DNA of 20,149 nt from JBAXGE01 sp044344145 (GCA_044344145.1 JBIJDM010000023.1:1-20149); one strand, 5' to 3'. Counted from the stretch's first letter, positions 6,286-14,387 are shown. Numbers and translations: made by a program. Notes: generated by a model from the sequence alone, not told the origin.

Positions 6286-6666
6286 TCATCTGGTCTGGTT
6301 GGGCTCTGCGATTTCGTCAAAACTTTGGTGGGGATGCTCATCAACTACCACGCGCCAGGTATTCCCGTTCCGTGCGGTATATAGGCAATGCTTGCTGTCG
6401 GGGCTGAATTGCAGGCTTCGGATTTCGTCATATCGCATACCTTGTTGTTCATCCACCACCACGTTCCAGTATTTTCCTTGTCTGGCTACATAGGCCATGC
6501 GTTTGCCATCGGGACTGAAAAGTATGGCGTTGCTCGTGGCTGGGTCGTATATTTGTGCGTTCTGGCCGGTACGAACTCGCTCGGGAGACGGTCCGGTGTT
6601 GGTGCAACCCATTACTGCAACCATGGCAACTAGACCACACATACAATTGAATCCACGAGGCATCAT
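6286..6666 (-). CDS. Small putative lipoprotein with two PD40/WD40-like repeats
   Basis: A 126-residue protein with a signal peptide ending in VMGC (Cys21), a plausible lipobox, so it is probably anchored in a membrane facing the periplasm. Two 33-residue units align well: residues 50-82 and 87-119, each opening FSPD, with (Y)xAR, W, VVVDE and ending DEI, at a period of 37 residues. These are beta-propeller-like PD40 repeats. A functional propeller needs more blades, and related proteins usually have more, so this may be a fragment or may pair with other units. The start at 6666 is chosen for AAGGA seven bases upstream and the signal peptide just after; an upstream ATG at 6717 adds a charged segment that would spoil the signal. 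Function unknown. Confidence 0.8.
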   Translation of the reverse strand: MMPRGFNCMCGLVAMVAVMGCTNTGPSPERVRTGQNAQIYDPATSNAILFSPDGKRMAYVARQGKYWNVVVDEQQGMRYDEIRSLQFSPDSKHCLYTARNGNTWRVVVDEHPHQSFDEIAEPNQTR

Positions 6667-6880
6667 CGTCTCATCCTTCTTTTTGAAGTACGGTGCAAAT
6701 TTCATACGACCACGCAAAATCGATGTTGCCCGATCGGTATTGTTATGTCAAGTCATGTTTGGTTGGCCTCTGACCAGGTACACAGTGAGTAAGGATTTTG
6801 TGGCAATAACCATGCGGCAACGGGCATATTGATTCGCAATAATGTAACAGATGCCTCTTTATCGCCTTGCCCTTCCCACG

Positions 6881-6886
6881 TATACT
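6881..6886 (+). promoter_or_regulatory. -10 element for a leaderless thiS transcript
   Basis: TATACT (five of six) ends six bases before the thiS ATG at 6893, placing the likely transcription start on the ATG itself. No good -35 and no Shine-Dalgarno are seen. Confidence 0.5.
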
Positions 6887-6892
6887 GCACGT

Positions 6893-7093
6893 ATGAAGAT
6901 TATTCTCAACGGTGAACCTTACGAACTGCCCGAACCCGCAACCATTGCGGAGTTGCTGGCCCGCATCCAGCAGCAGCCCCGGCTGTTTGCGGTGGAACGT
7001 AACCACGAATTGGTTCCCCGGCAGCAGTACGCCGCCACGACGGTTCAGGAGGGTGATCGGATCGAGATCGCCACGTTTGTCGGTGGTGGTTAA
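6893..7093 (+). CDS. thiS: Sulfur carrier protein ThiS
   Basis: A 66-residue ubiquitin-fold protein that carries sulfur as a C-terminal thiocarboxylate for making the thiazole ring of thiamine. It begins MKIILNGE, has the usual beta-grasp spacing and ends in GDRIEIATFVGGG, with the required C-terminal Gly-Gly. It precedes thiG by 30 bases, its direct partner. The ATG at 6893 gives normal ThiS length; an in-frame ATG at 6851 would add 14 residues not found in the family. No Shine-Dalgarno precedes 6893, but TATACT does. The adenylating enzyme ThiF and other thi genes are not in the window. Confidence 0.94.
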   Translation: MKIILNGEPYELPEPATIAELLARIQQQPRLFAVERNHELVPRQQYAATTVQEGDRIEIATFVGGG

Positions 7094-7123
7094 GCCCACT
7101 TTATTCCGCATTGGAGTTACCCC

Positions 7124-7942
7124 ATGAGTCTGATTCCCCCGTTCAAAATTGGTTCCTATACCCTCAATAGCCGGCTGATTGTCGGTACCGGCAAATATTC
7201 CAGTCTCGAAATGATGCAGGCCTGTCACGAAGCCTCCGGTGCGGATGTGATTACCGTCGCCGTGCGCCGCGAAAGGTTGCAGGATAAGAATTCGGGGCGC
7301 AATATTTTGGATTTTATTGATCCGGCCCGGTACACGCTGTTGCCCAATACCGCCGGGTGCTTTACAGCCGAGGATGTGATCCGCGTGGCCCGCTTGGGAC
7401 GTGAGATGCTGGCGAATTCGAATTTCAAAGGCGCCGACTGGGTGAAGCTGGAATGTCTGGCCGAAACGCAGACGCTGTTGCCGGACCCCTGGGGCACGTT
7501 GGAATCGCTGAAGGTTTTGGTTAAAGATGGCTTTCAGGTGTTAGTCTATTGCTCGGATGATCCGATTCTCTGCCAGCGTCTGAAAGAAGCCGGCGCCGCG
7601 GCGATTATGCCGGCGGGTTCGCCGATTGGTTCGGGTCAGGGCGTGCTGAACCCCAACAACATCCGCATCATTTTGGAAAAGCTCAAAGCCAATGACCCCA
7701 CCTATCCGGTGATTGTGGATGCGGGGGTGGGCAATGCTTCCGATGTGACGCTGGCGATGGAATTGGGTGTGGATGGCGTGTTGCTGAATACCGCCATTGC
7801 CGGGGCCGCGGATGCGGTGGCGATGGCCCATGCGATGAAGGCTGCCACTGTGGCTGGGTATCTCAGTGCCCGCGCGGGACGCATCCCGCGCAAGCTGTAT
7901 GCCACGGCCAGCTCGCCCATGGATGGCCGGATTAATGCGTGA
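7124..7942 (+). CDS. thiG: Thiazole synthase ThiG
   Basis: Condenses 1-deoxy-D-xylulose 5-phosphate, dehydroglycine and ThiS thiocarboxylate into the thiazole phosphate of thiamine. The 272-residue TIM barrel shows RLIVGTGKY (17-25), DWVKLE (105-110) with the Schiff-base Lys108, IMPAGSPIGSGQG (161-173), VIVDAGVG and GVDGVLLNTAIAGA. Length is normal to slightly long, with a C-terminal tail after ARKxLY-like residues. GGAG lies seven bases before the ATG. It forms a two-gene unit with thiS. No TPP riboswitch is visible upstream of the pair. Confidence 0.96.
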   Translation: MSLIPPFKIGSYTLNSRLIVGTGKYSSLEMMQACHEASGADVITVAVRRERLQDKNSGRNILDFIDPARYTLLPNTAGCFTAEDVIRVARLGREMLANSNFKGADWVKLECLAETQTLLPDPWGTLESLKVLVKDGFQVLVYCSDDPILCQRLKEAGAAAIMPAGSPIGSGQGVLNPNNIRIILEKLKANDPTYPVIVDAGVGNASDVTLAMELGVDGVLLNTAIAGAADAVAMAHAMKAATVAGYLSARAGRIPRKLYATASSPMDGRINA

Positions 7943-7950
7943 GGCTGAAT

Positions 7951-7968
7951 ACGGATGCCACGGATGTC
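7951..7968 (+). repeat. Two tandem copies of ACGGATG(C/T)C
   Basis: ACGGATGCC followed directly by ACGGATGTC, then a decayed third unit starting ACCGGG. It sits in the 140-base gap between thiG and the second aldo/keto reductase. It is short and its meaning is unknown. Confidence 0.45.
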
Positions 7969-8082
7969 ACCGGGCATGTTGATAGCACAGATGCTGCATT
8001 TATTCCCCATTGGGAGATAGTGCAAGAGTTTCGTCGGTTTTGCGTTGTAATTCATTCATCGTCCCTTTTTATGAGGCATAAA

Positions 8083-9063
8083 ATGCAATATCGCAAACTT
8101 GGTCGCAGTGACGTGAAGGTCTCGGAAATCAGTTTTGGTTGCTGGACCATGGGCGGGTTGAATTGGGTCAACGGCAGTCCCAACGGCTGGGCCAATGTGA
8201 ATGAAGACGAAGTTACGACCGCCGTGAAGGCCGGACTGGATGCGGGGGTGAACCACTTTGACAATGCCGATGTGTATGGCAATGGCAAGGCCGAACAGAT
8301 GCTGACGCGAGTATTGGAACGACTGGGTGTGGTCAGCACCTCGGTGCTGATTGCCTCCAAAGTCGGGCATTTTCCCGGCACCGCCGCGCATGCCTACGAG
8401 GCGGCGCATATCCGGCATCAGTGCGAGCAGTCGCTGATCAACCTGAAACGTGACTATCTCGACATTTACTATTTCCACCATGGCAACTTTGGCCCCAAGG
8501 ACTGCTATCTGGCCGATGCCGTGGTCACCATGAACAAGCTCGTGGCCGAAGGCAAGGTCCGGCTGGTGGGCCTGTCGGCGTATTCCGCCGATGATTTTGA
8601 ACGGCTGGTGCCCCATGTGAAGCCCACCTGTCTGCAAAGCTGGGCCCATGCCATGGATGACCAATTCATCCGCCCCGGCAGCCGCGTGGCCAACCTCATG
8701 GCCCAGCACGGCCTGAGCTTTGTCTGCTTCAGCCCCTTGGCGCAGGGACTGCTGCTGGATAAGTTCAATCCCGATAATCCTCCGACTTTTGATGAAGGCG
8801 ATCACCGTCGCAATGCCAAGAAATTTACCCGCGAGGAATTGCTCAAACTCAAGCCCAAGCTGGCCCAACTCAAGGCCCGTTTTGGCACCACGACGGAAGA
8901 TTTGGCCGCGATGGCGCTCAACTATGATCTGGCCCAGCCCAATGTGGCCTGCGTCATCCCCGGCTTCCGCAATGTCGGTCAGGCCGTGTGCAATGTGCAG
9001 GCGGCGGGGCGGTATCTAAGCCCGGCAGATGTGGACTTTGTACGGCAGATTCTGGCGTCCTAA
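8083..9063 (+). CDS. Aldo/keto reductase, second copy
   Basis: A 326-residue NAD(P)H-dependent oxidoreductase of the aldo/keto reductase barrel family, distinct from the one at 5279. The tetrad is intact: Asp60 and Tyr65 in HFDNADVYG (58-66), Lys93 in IASKVG (90-95) and His132 in YYFHHG (129-134). Downstream are VGLSAYSADDF, FSPLAQGLLLDKF and a late VIPGFRNVGQ segment, as in the voltage-gated-channel-beta / general-stress type AKRs with Leu-Ala-Gln-Gly loops. The substrate is unknown. The start at 8083 is chosen because MQYRKLGRS is the classic AKR N-terminus and GAGG lies six bases upstream; the frame is open back to 7939 but that part looks non-coding. It is followed after 11 bases by a secreted-protein gene. 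Confidence 0.93.
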   Translation: MQYRKLGRSDVKVSEISFGCWTMGGLNWVNGSPNGWANVNEDEVTTAVKAGLDAGVNHFDNADVYGNGKAEQMLTRVLERLGVVSTSVLIASKVGHFPGTAAHAYEAAHIRHQCEQSLINLKRDYLDIYYFHHGNFGPKDCYLADAVVTMNKLVAEGKVRLVGLSAYSADDFERLVPHVKPTCLQSWAHAMDDQFIRPGSRVANLMAQHGLSFVCFSPLAQGLLLDKFNPDNPPTFDEGDHRRNAKKFTREELLKLKPKLAQLKARFGTTTEDLAAMALNYDLAQPNVACVIPGFRNVGQAVCNVQAAGRYLSPADVDFVRQILAS

Positions 9064-9074
9064 CGAGGCCATCC

Positions 9075-9884
9075 ATGACGGTACGGCTTTGGCTGGTAGT
9101 TTTGCTGACAGGCCCTCTGGCGCTGTGGGCGTATGCCCTGAGTCTGCCGACTACTGCGCCCGCCACCGCCCCGGCCAGCCTGAGTGTGAAGCTGACGTTG
9201 ACCAGCACCCGGCCCGTCCAGAAGGTACTGGCCATTGATCGCAGCTTGGCCGACCCGTTGGCCGTTTCGCAGGCCAAGTCCGGCCCGGGGATTTATACCC
9301 CGCGCAGCAGCAATACCAGCCCCCCGACCTATACCTTTGATAAACTCCTGCCCGGCCGCCTTTACGACCTGATTGTCTGGGACGACCAGACCCGCTGGGA
9401 GGGGGTTACGATGGACTACCATCGGCCCATTGAACCAACGGGGGCCATCAAACCCGAAGGACGGGCCTGGATCGAAGACTTTATCCGCAAGATGCCCCAG
9501 TTTTACGACCATTGCCGACCCCTATGGATCGCGGCGGATAATGGCCATGCCACGGTACTGGTGGAGTTGATCCGGAGCCGTGATTTCTATTCCGCCAAAC
9601 ATGGGGAAGTCATATATCGCACGGAATTGTGGTATTTCGAAAACCTTTACGGGGGCTGGGCCAAGGACCGAAATACCGAAAAAGTCGTCACCCGCCTGCG
9701 CGGCCAGCCCGACAAACTCCCCGCCAATCTCATCTATTGCCCCAGTCTGGGGGGCCAAATGGCTTCCGCGACCCAGCCGGCCTGGAACCTGACCCTCCCC
9801 CAAACCCCCGACCCCAAACGCGGGATTGTCAGGGGGCAGTATGCCCCGGCCCCATCCGCTACCCAGCCCGCAGAACAGCCCTAA
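9075..9884 (+). CDS. Secreted or membrane-anchored protein of unknown function
   Basis: A 269-residue protein I do not recognise. Residues 1-23 form a signal peptide or anchor (MTVRLWLVVLLTGPLALWA), followed by an Ala/Thr/Pro-rich spacer. Residues about 36-115 look like a beta-sandwich with TYTFDKLLPGRLYDLIVWD, similar in style to carboxypeptidase-regulatory-like domains where a PG-x-YDL strand is common. Residues 130-210 are mixed with many aromatics (WIEDFIRKM, LWIAADNGH, ELWYFENLYGGW). The C-terminus carries SATQPA twice, the low-complexity tail style common in planctomycete exported proteins. Eleven bases separate it from the aldo/keto reductase and GAGG precedes the ATG, so the two are probably co-transcribed. 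Confidence 0.8.
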   Translation: MTVRLWLVVLLTGPLALWAYALSLPTTAPATAPASLSVKLTLTSTRPVQKVLAIDRSLADPLAVSQAKSGPGIYTPRSSNTSPPTYTFDKLLPGRLYDLIVWDDQTRWEGVTMDYHRPIEPTGAIKPEGRAWIEDFIRKMPQFYDHCRPLWIAADNGHATVLVELIRSRDFYSAKHGEVIYRTELWYFENLYGGWAKDRNTEKVVTRLRGQPDKLPANLIYCPSLGGQMASATQPAWNLTLPQTPDPKRGIVRGQYAPAPSATQPAEQP

Positions 9885-9939
9885 ACCAGAAAAATTTTAT
9901 CGGGTGGCCCGGCCCGTTTCCCCCAATGGTGCAAAGCGT

Positions 9940-9945
9940 TAGAAT
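9940..9945 (+). promoter_or_regulatory. -10 element for a leaderless pyrR transcript
   Basis: TAGAAT (five of six) ends eight bases before the pyrR ATG at 9954. Transcription should start within about three bases of the ATG. No Shine-Dalgarno is present and the -35 region is poor. Confidence 0.5.
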
Positions 9946-9953
9946 CTACGCTC

Positions 9954-10493
9954 ATGAACGTGCTACTTGATGATGAACAAATTCAAGTCTGTCTGCGAAA
10001 TATGGCCCAGCAGATCGCCACCCGGCCCGACTTTCGCGGGCCCGATGGTTCGTTGCCGGCCTTGGTGGGAATCCGCCGGGGTGGGGATACCCTCACCCAG
10101 CGCCTGCTGCCTTTATTACAGGCCGCGGGGATGAGTCAGGTGGATGTGGGGGCCTTGGATATCACGATGTACCGTGATGACCTGTCCACCCGTGCCCGGC
10201 TGGTGGTGCCGTACGAAACCGATATCAGTTTCCCGGTGGATGACCGGGTGATTGTGCTGCTTGACGATGTGCTGAACACGGGCCGGTCGGTCCGGGCCGC
10301 ACTGGATGCGCTGGTGGCGTTCGGACGCCCGCGGGCGATTCGGCTGGTGACGCTGATTGATCGCGGCGGGCGCGATTATCCCATTGCCGCGGATGTGGTG
10401 GGTAAAACCGTCAGTGTGCCCGCAACCAGTCAGATTCAAGTGAAATTGCAACCGCACGATGTGCATGATGTGGTCCTGGTCACCGCCTCATAA
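9954..10493 (+). CDS. pyrR: PyrR: pyrimidine operon regulator / uracil phosphoribosyltransferase
   Basis: A 179-residue phosphoribosyltransferase-fold protein. The PRPP-binding loop VILLDDVLNTGRSV pattern is at 99-113, preceded by GIRRGG (39-44) and ITMYRDDLS (70-78) and followed by LIDRGGRDYPIAADVVGK (134-151), all PyrR marks. In Firmicutes PyrR binds pyr leader RNA in response to UMP and also has uracil phosphoribosyltransferase activity. It is 13 bases upstream of pyrB, the usual order. There is no leader of attenuator size before it, so it may act on other transcripts or mainly as an enzyme. The ATG at 9954 gives the standard N-terminus. Confidence 0.94.
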   Translation: MNVLLDDEQIQVCLRNMAQQIATRPDFRGPDGSLPALVGIRRGGDTLTQRLLPLLQAAGMSQVDVGALDITMYRDDLSTRARLVVPYETDISFPVDDRVIVLLDDVLNTGRSVRAALDALVAFGRPRAIRLVTLIDRGGRDYPIAADVVGKTVSVPATSQIQVKLQPHDVHDVVLVTAS

Positions 10494-10506
10494 AGGAACG
10501 CCGGCT

Positions 10507-11475
10507 ATGCCTACGTTGGATCGCATATGGACGCGCCCGCACCTGCTGGACCTCGAGTCGCTGTCGTTGGCGGAAATAAACGCCATTCTCGACACGGCCC
10601 GCTCTCTGAAAGAGGTTTCCACCCGCAGCATTAAAAAAGTTCCGGCCCTGCGCGGCAAGGTCGTGGCCAATCTGTTCTTCGAAGATTCCACCCGCACCAA
10701 AACCAGTTTTTCCCTCGCGGCCCAGCGGCTCAGCGCCGATGTGCTGGATTTCTCGGTCTCTACCAGCAGTGTATCCAAAGGGGAAACCCTGCAGGATACC
10801 GCCCGCAATATCGAAGCCATGGGTGTGGACGCCATCGTCGTCCGCCACCGTAACAGCGGGGCGCCGCATCTGCTGGCGCAAGTGGTGGGCTGTTCGGTAA
10901 TCAACGCCGGTGATGGGTGTCATGAACACCCCACGCAGGGGTTGCTGGATATCTTCACCATACAGGAAACCATGACCCAGCGTGGCCGCCAGTTGGCGGG
11001 GCTGAATGTGGTCATCGTCGGCGATATTTCCAACAGCCGGGTGGCACGCTCGAATATCTGGGGGCTGACCAAGATGGGGGCCCAAGTCACCGTGGTCGGG
11101 CCGGCCACTTTATGTCCGCGCACCTTTGAGCAGTTTGGGGTTAAGGTCAGCCACGATCTGGATGCCGTGCTGCCGCAGGCGGATGTGGTGAATATGCTGC
11201 GCGTGCAGTTCGAACGCCTGACCAGTTCCGCATTCCCGAGTTTGCGGGAATATACCAAGAGTTTCGGGCTAACCAGTGACCGGCTGGCCACCTGCAAGCC
11301 CGATATCATGGTCCTGCACCCCGGCCCGATGAACCGTGGGCTGGAAATCTCCACCGCCGTGGCTGATGGACCGCAATCGGTCATTCTGACTCAGGTTACC
11401 AATGGTTTGGCGGTGCGGATGGCGGTTTTATATTTATGCGTAGGAGCCAACGCGGTGGACCGCAGTAACGTATAG
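10507..11475 (+). CDS. pyrB: Aspartate carbamoyltransferase, catalytic chain
   Basis: Joins carbamoyl phosphate and aspartate in the first committed step of pyrimidine synthesis. The 322 residues contain the carbamoyl-phosphate site FFEDSTRTKTSF (57-68), SKGET (90-94), HRNSGAPHLL (114-123), HPTQGLLD (141-148), the aspartate-domain start VGDISNSRVARS (171-182) and HPGPMNRG (271-278). All catalytic positions are intact and length is normal. AAGGA overlapping the pyrR stop lies nine bases before the ATG, so translation is probably coupled to pyrR. No regulatory chain (pyrI) or pyrC is adjacent; a secreted TPR-like protein follows after about 100 bases. Confidence 0.96.
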   Translation: MPTLDRIWTRPHLLDLESLSLAEINAILDTARSLKEVSTRSIKKVPALRGKVVANLFFEDSTRTKTSFSLAAQRLSADVLDFSVSTSSVSKGETLQDTARNIEAMGVDAIVVRHRNSGAPHLLAQVVGCSVINAGDGCHEHPTQGLLDIFTIQETMTQRGRQLAGLNVVIVGDISNSRVARSNIWGLTKMGAQVTVVGPATLCPRTFEQFGVKVSHDLDAVLPQADVVNMLRVQFERLTSSAFPSLREYTKSFGLTSDRLATCKPDIMVLHPGPMNRGLEISTAVADGPQSVILTQVTNGLAVRMAVLYLCVGANAVDRSNV

Positions 11476-11501
11476 TAAGATAGCGGCACTAAACGGCCTG
11501 C

Positions 11502-11527
11502 TTGAGCGTTGGAGATACAACGCTCGA
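11502..11527 (+). promoter_or_regulatory. Stem-loop in the gap before the TPR-like gene
   Basis: A perfect 8-bp stem GAGCGTTG-GAGATA-CAACGCTC (11504-11525) extends by a T-G and a T-A pair. No T-run follows, so it is not a standard terminator. A TATAGT -10-like hexamer lies at 11471-11476, overlapping the pyrB stop, so the hairpin may form in a 5' leader of about 95 bases. Confidence 0.5.
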
Positions 11528-11577
11528 AACCGGATACGAACATGCTGTTGTAGAGGCAATTCAAAGGAGTATCACGT

Positions 11578-12627
11578 ATGCAGATGAAACATTCCCTGAG
11601 CGTTCTGGCCTTGTGTGTCAGTTTTGGTCTGACCGCGACTTGGGCGGATACGGTTAACTCTGGCTTCAACGAAAAAGATGTCGCGGTCCGGACCATTCGT
11701 GATGGCAAGCTGATCTATGAAAAAAATGGCGAGCGTAGCGCGGAACTGGCCAAGGTTAAAACAGTTCGCATTGATAAAATGACGGATTTCACCGCGGCGG
11801 AAGAGGCTTATGCCAGCGGTAAGATCAAAGAATCCGCAGAACTTTATGCCAAAGCCCTGCCCAGTATGGGCACTTTGGCCGTGGTGGGACATGCCCGGGC
11901 GATTCGGGCTTTTGATGCTGCCGGACGCTATACCGATGCAATCCGCAGTCTGATGGTTGTGCTCGACGCCAATCCGGAAGTGTGGGTCTTTGACTTGAAA
12001 CCCACTACCCTGCCCGATGCGCGGAGCCGTAATCTGACCGATGCGGCCGGGATACTGGCCGGTAAGATGGCGGATCAACGTTTCAAAGCTGCCGAGTTGC
12101 AGAAAGAGTTCCGCACCTTGCTACTGGAAATCTACACCAAGGCCGGTAATACCGAAAAGGCCACCGAAATGGCCAAAGCATTGGGTGGGGCGGAAGCCAC
12201 CACCCCGGCGAATACCAATACCACGCCGGGCACCCCGGACAATACCCAGACTCCTGCGGTTACGACCAGTACCGTGGATGCGGCCTCGGTCAGCGCCATT
12301 GAAGCCGACGTCAAAGCCAAACGCTATGACGCGGTCATTACCAAAGTAGACGCCATGCTGGCCGGTGCCAGCGGGGATCAGGCCGTACGGTTGTATATGG
12401 CGCAGGCCCAGTCGTATGCCGGGTTGAATAAGGCCGATTTGGCCGTTGGGTCTTACATCCGCATTGTGGCCCATTATCCCGCCCTGCCCCAGGCGCCTGA
12501 AGCCTTGTTATCAGCGGTGGAATTGCTGCAAAAAGATAAAGACAAAAAAGACCAGGCCAAACGTTTGGCTGATGAACTCAAGCAGCGTTACCCCCAGTCC
12601 AGCGCCGCCAAACGGCTGCAGGGATAA
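11578..12627 (+). CDS. Exported TPR-like repeat protein
   Basis: A 349-residue protein with a Sec signal peptide (first 23 residues, cleavage after TWA) and helical repeats of TPR character. Segments such as AEEAYASGKIKESAELYAKAL (about 80-100), AIRAFDAAGRYTDAIRSLM and a C-terminal pair around AQSYAGLNKADLAVGSYIRIVAHYP match the size-and-turn pattern of TPR helices. A Thr/Pro/Asn-rich linker (about 200-235) divides the repeat regions. The C-terminal half resembles tol-pal/YbgF-like periplasmic TPR modules, but no family is certain. A likely role is protein-protein scaffolding in the periplasm. AAGGAG lies eight bases before the ATG at 11578; ATG at 11584 is also possible. nadB begins nine bases after its stop. 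Confidence 0.85.
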   Translation: MQMKHSLSVLALCVSFGLTATWADTVNSGFNEKDVAVRTIRDGKLIYEKNGERSAELAKVKTVRIDKMTDFTAAEEAYASGKIKESAELYAKALPSMGTLAVVGHARAIRAFDAAGRYTDAIRSLMVVLDANPEVWVFDLKPTTLPDARSRNLTDAAGILAGKMADQRFKAAELQKEFRTLLLEIYTKAGNTEKATEMAKALGGAEATTPANTNTTPGTPDNTQTPAVTTSTVDAASVSAIEADVKAKRYDAVITKVDAMLAGASGDQAVRLYMAQAQSYAGLNKADLAVGSYIRIVAHYPALPQAPEALLSAVELLQKDKDKKDQAKRLADELKQRYPQSSAAKRLQG

Positions 12628-12636
12628 CCGCACCGC

Positions 12637-14286
12637 GTGAACCAAACTTTCGACCCATCGCTCATGCGCCGCTATCTGGTGCCCTTCAAGGCGCACCGGC
12701 TGCCGTTGGTGCCCACTGATGTGCTGATTATCGGCAGCGGGGTGGCAGGCTTGCGGGCCGCACTGGCCGCGGCGGAGTTCGGTGAAGTCACCATCCTGAC
12801 CAAAAATCAGAAACACGAATCCAATAGCTTCTATGCCCAGGGCGGGGTGGCCAGCGTCTGGCGCCCGGATGACAGCTTTGCCCAGCATGTTCAGGACACG
12901 ATCAAAGCCGGCTGTGGTTTGTGTGATCTGGCTGCCGTCGAAGCCATGGTCCGCGAAGCGCCCATCCAGATTGACCAGTTATTGGGCTGGGGGGTCAATT
13001 TCGATCGCGAGTTGGGTGGTACGCTGGCCGTAACCCGCGAAGGCGGACACAGTTCGCCGCGCATCCTGCACGCGCTGGGCGATGCCACCGGCAAAGAGCT
13101 GGCCAACTGTCTCATGTATCAGGTGACCCAGCGCGAATCGGTGCAATTGCTCGAAAATACCTTTGTGCTGGATTTGCTGACGGTGGATAACGAATGTCTG
13201 GGCGCGATTGCCTGGAGTGCCGAACGCGGGTTGTTTCTGGTCCGCGCCCGCATTACGATTCTGGCCAGCGGTGGGGCGGGAATGTTATTCCGCGAAACCA
13301 CCAATCCGGCCATAGCCACCGCCGATGGCCAGGCCATGGCGTATCGCGCCGGGGCCACCTTCCGCGGGCCGGAGCTGGTGCAGTTCCATCCTACCACGCT
13401 TTACATCGCCGGGGCCACCCGGGCCTTGATCAGTGAAGCCGTACGCGGCGAAGGTGCCCCCCTGATTGACCGCTCCGGTTACCGCTTTATGCCGGATTAC
13501 CACCCCGACGCGGAACTTGCCCCCCGGGATGTGGTTTCGCGGGCGATTCTGGCCCAGATGGCCAAGACCCAGACCACGCATGTCTACCTCGATGCCCGGC
13601 ACTTGACCGAAACGGCCTTTCAGGAACGTTTCCCCGGCATTTTTAAGATGTGCATGAGCTTTGGTATTAATCCCAGCCGCAAACCCATTCCCGTCCACCC
13701 CAGTTGTCACTACATGGTGGGGGGGATGAAGACGGACCTGTTTGGCCGTACCGGGGTGAACAATCTTCTCGCGGTGGGCGAGGTGGCCTATACCGGTCTG
13801 CATGGGGCCAACCGTCTCGGTTCCAATTCGCTCATTGAAGCGCTGGTTTTCGGCGCCCGGGCCGGGATGCTGGCCGGCCAACAGGTGGCCAGTGACAATA
13901 CTGAGATTAAAGTCCCACGCTTCACCACTACTGTCAGCGCCAGTCCGCGAACGGAACTCGATCTGGCGGATGTACGCAGCTCGCTGCGGTCGCTGATGTG
14001 GCGCAATGCGGGCATTGAACGCTGCGGTGAACGGCTGTCCGAGTCGTTGGAGATCATCGGTTTCTGGTCGCGTTATGTACTGGATAAAACGCTGGATTCA
14101 CCCGCCGGCTGGGAAGTCCAGAATATGCTGGAAATCGCCTGGCTGATGACGCAGGGCGCTCTGGCCCGGGCTGAAACCCGCGGGGTACACTATCGCACGG
14201 ACTATCCGCTGTTGCGTCCCGAATGGAATGTCCATTTGGACTACATCTTCGGCGCGAACGAACCGCTGCTCACGGCCGTAAAATAA
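12637..14286 (+). CDS. nadB: L-aspartate oxidase NadB
   Basis: FAD enzyme that oxidises L-aspartate to iminoaspartate, the first step of de novo NAD synthesis with NadA. The 549 residues show the FAD Rossmann motif DVLIIGSGVAGLRAAL (28-43), SFYAQGGVAS (64-73), TREGGHSSPRILH (133-145), FRGPELVQFHPT (242-253), RGEGAPL (270-276), HYMVGGM (358-364) and GLHGANRLGSNSL (387-399). His251, Arg270, His358 and Arg393 match the active-site positions of E. coli NadB. The start is uncertain: GTG at 12637 lies nine bases after the previous gene with no good Shine-Dalgarno, and ATG at 12664 also precedes the FAD motif. It is probably co-transcribed with the TPR-like gene. nadA and nadC are not in the window. 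Confidence 0.94.
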   Translation: MNQTFDPSLMRRYLVPFKAHRLPLVPTDVLIIGSGVAGLRAALAAAEFGEVTILTKNQKHESNSFYAQGGVASVWRPDDSFAQHVQDTIKAGCGLCDLAAVEAMVREAPIQIDQLLGWGVNFDRELGGTLAVTREGGHSSPRILHALGDATGKELANCLMYQVTQRESVQLLENTFVLDLLTVDNECLGAIAWSAERGLFLVRARITILASGGAGMLFRETTNPAIATADGQAMAYRAGATFRGPELVQFHPTTLYIAGATRALISEAVRGEGAPLIDRSGYRFMPDYHPDAELAPRDVVSRAILAQMAKTQTTHVYLDARHLTETAFQERFPGIFKMCMSFGINPSRKPIPVHPSCHYMVGGMKTDLFGRTGVNNLLAVGEVAYTGLHGANRLGSNSLIEALVFGARAGMLAGQQVASDNTEIKVPRFTTTVSASPRTELDLADVRSSLRSLMWRNAGIERCGERLSESLEIIGFWSRYVLDKTLDSPAGWEVQNMLEIAWLMTQGALARAETRGVHYRTDYPLLRPEWNVHLDYIFGANEPLLTAVK

Positions 14287-14365
14287 ATCTAATAAACATG
14301 CTTCCAGCCTTTATTCATGGGCCTTATGTGCATGTCAAGTAAATATTATTCCAACTTGGCACCGA

Positions 14366-14374
14366 TTATCCACA
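14366..14374 (+). promoter_or_regulatory. DnaA box, perfect consensus
   Basis: TTATCCACA, identical to the strong E. coli consensus box, 529 bases before the dnaA start. Thirteen bases separate it from an inverted second box. Confidence 0.7.
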
Positions 14375-14387
14375 GAGTTTTTTCCCC

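Noticed and set aside
7939..8082. In-frame extension of the second aldo/keto reductase back to thiG
   Set aside because: The family N-terminus MQYRKLGRS begins at 8083 with GAGG upstream. The extension includes a small tandem repeat and has no AKR features.
12623..12639. GATAAC before the nadB GTG as another leaderless-type promoter
   Set aside because: It matches only four of six bases and overlaps the stop codon of the gene before. Co-transcription with that gene is simpler.
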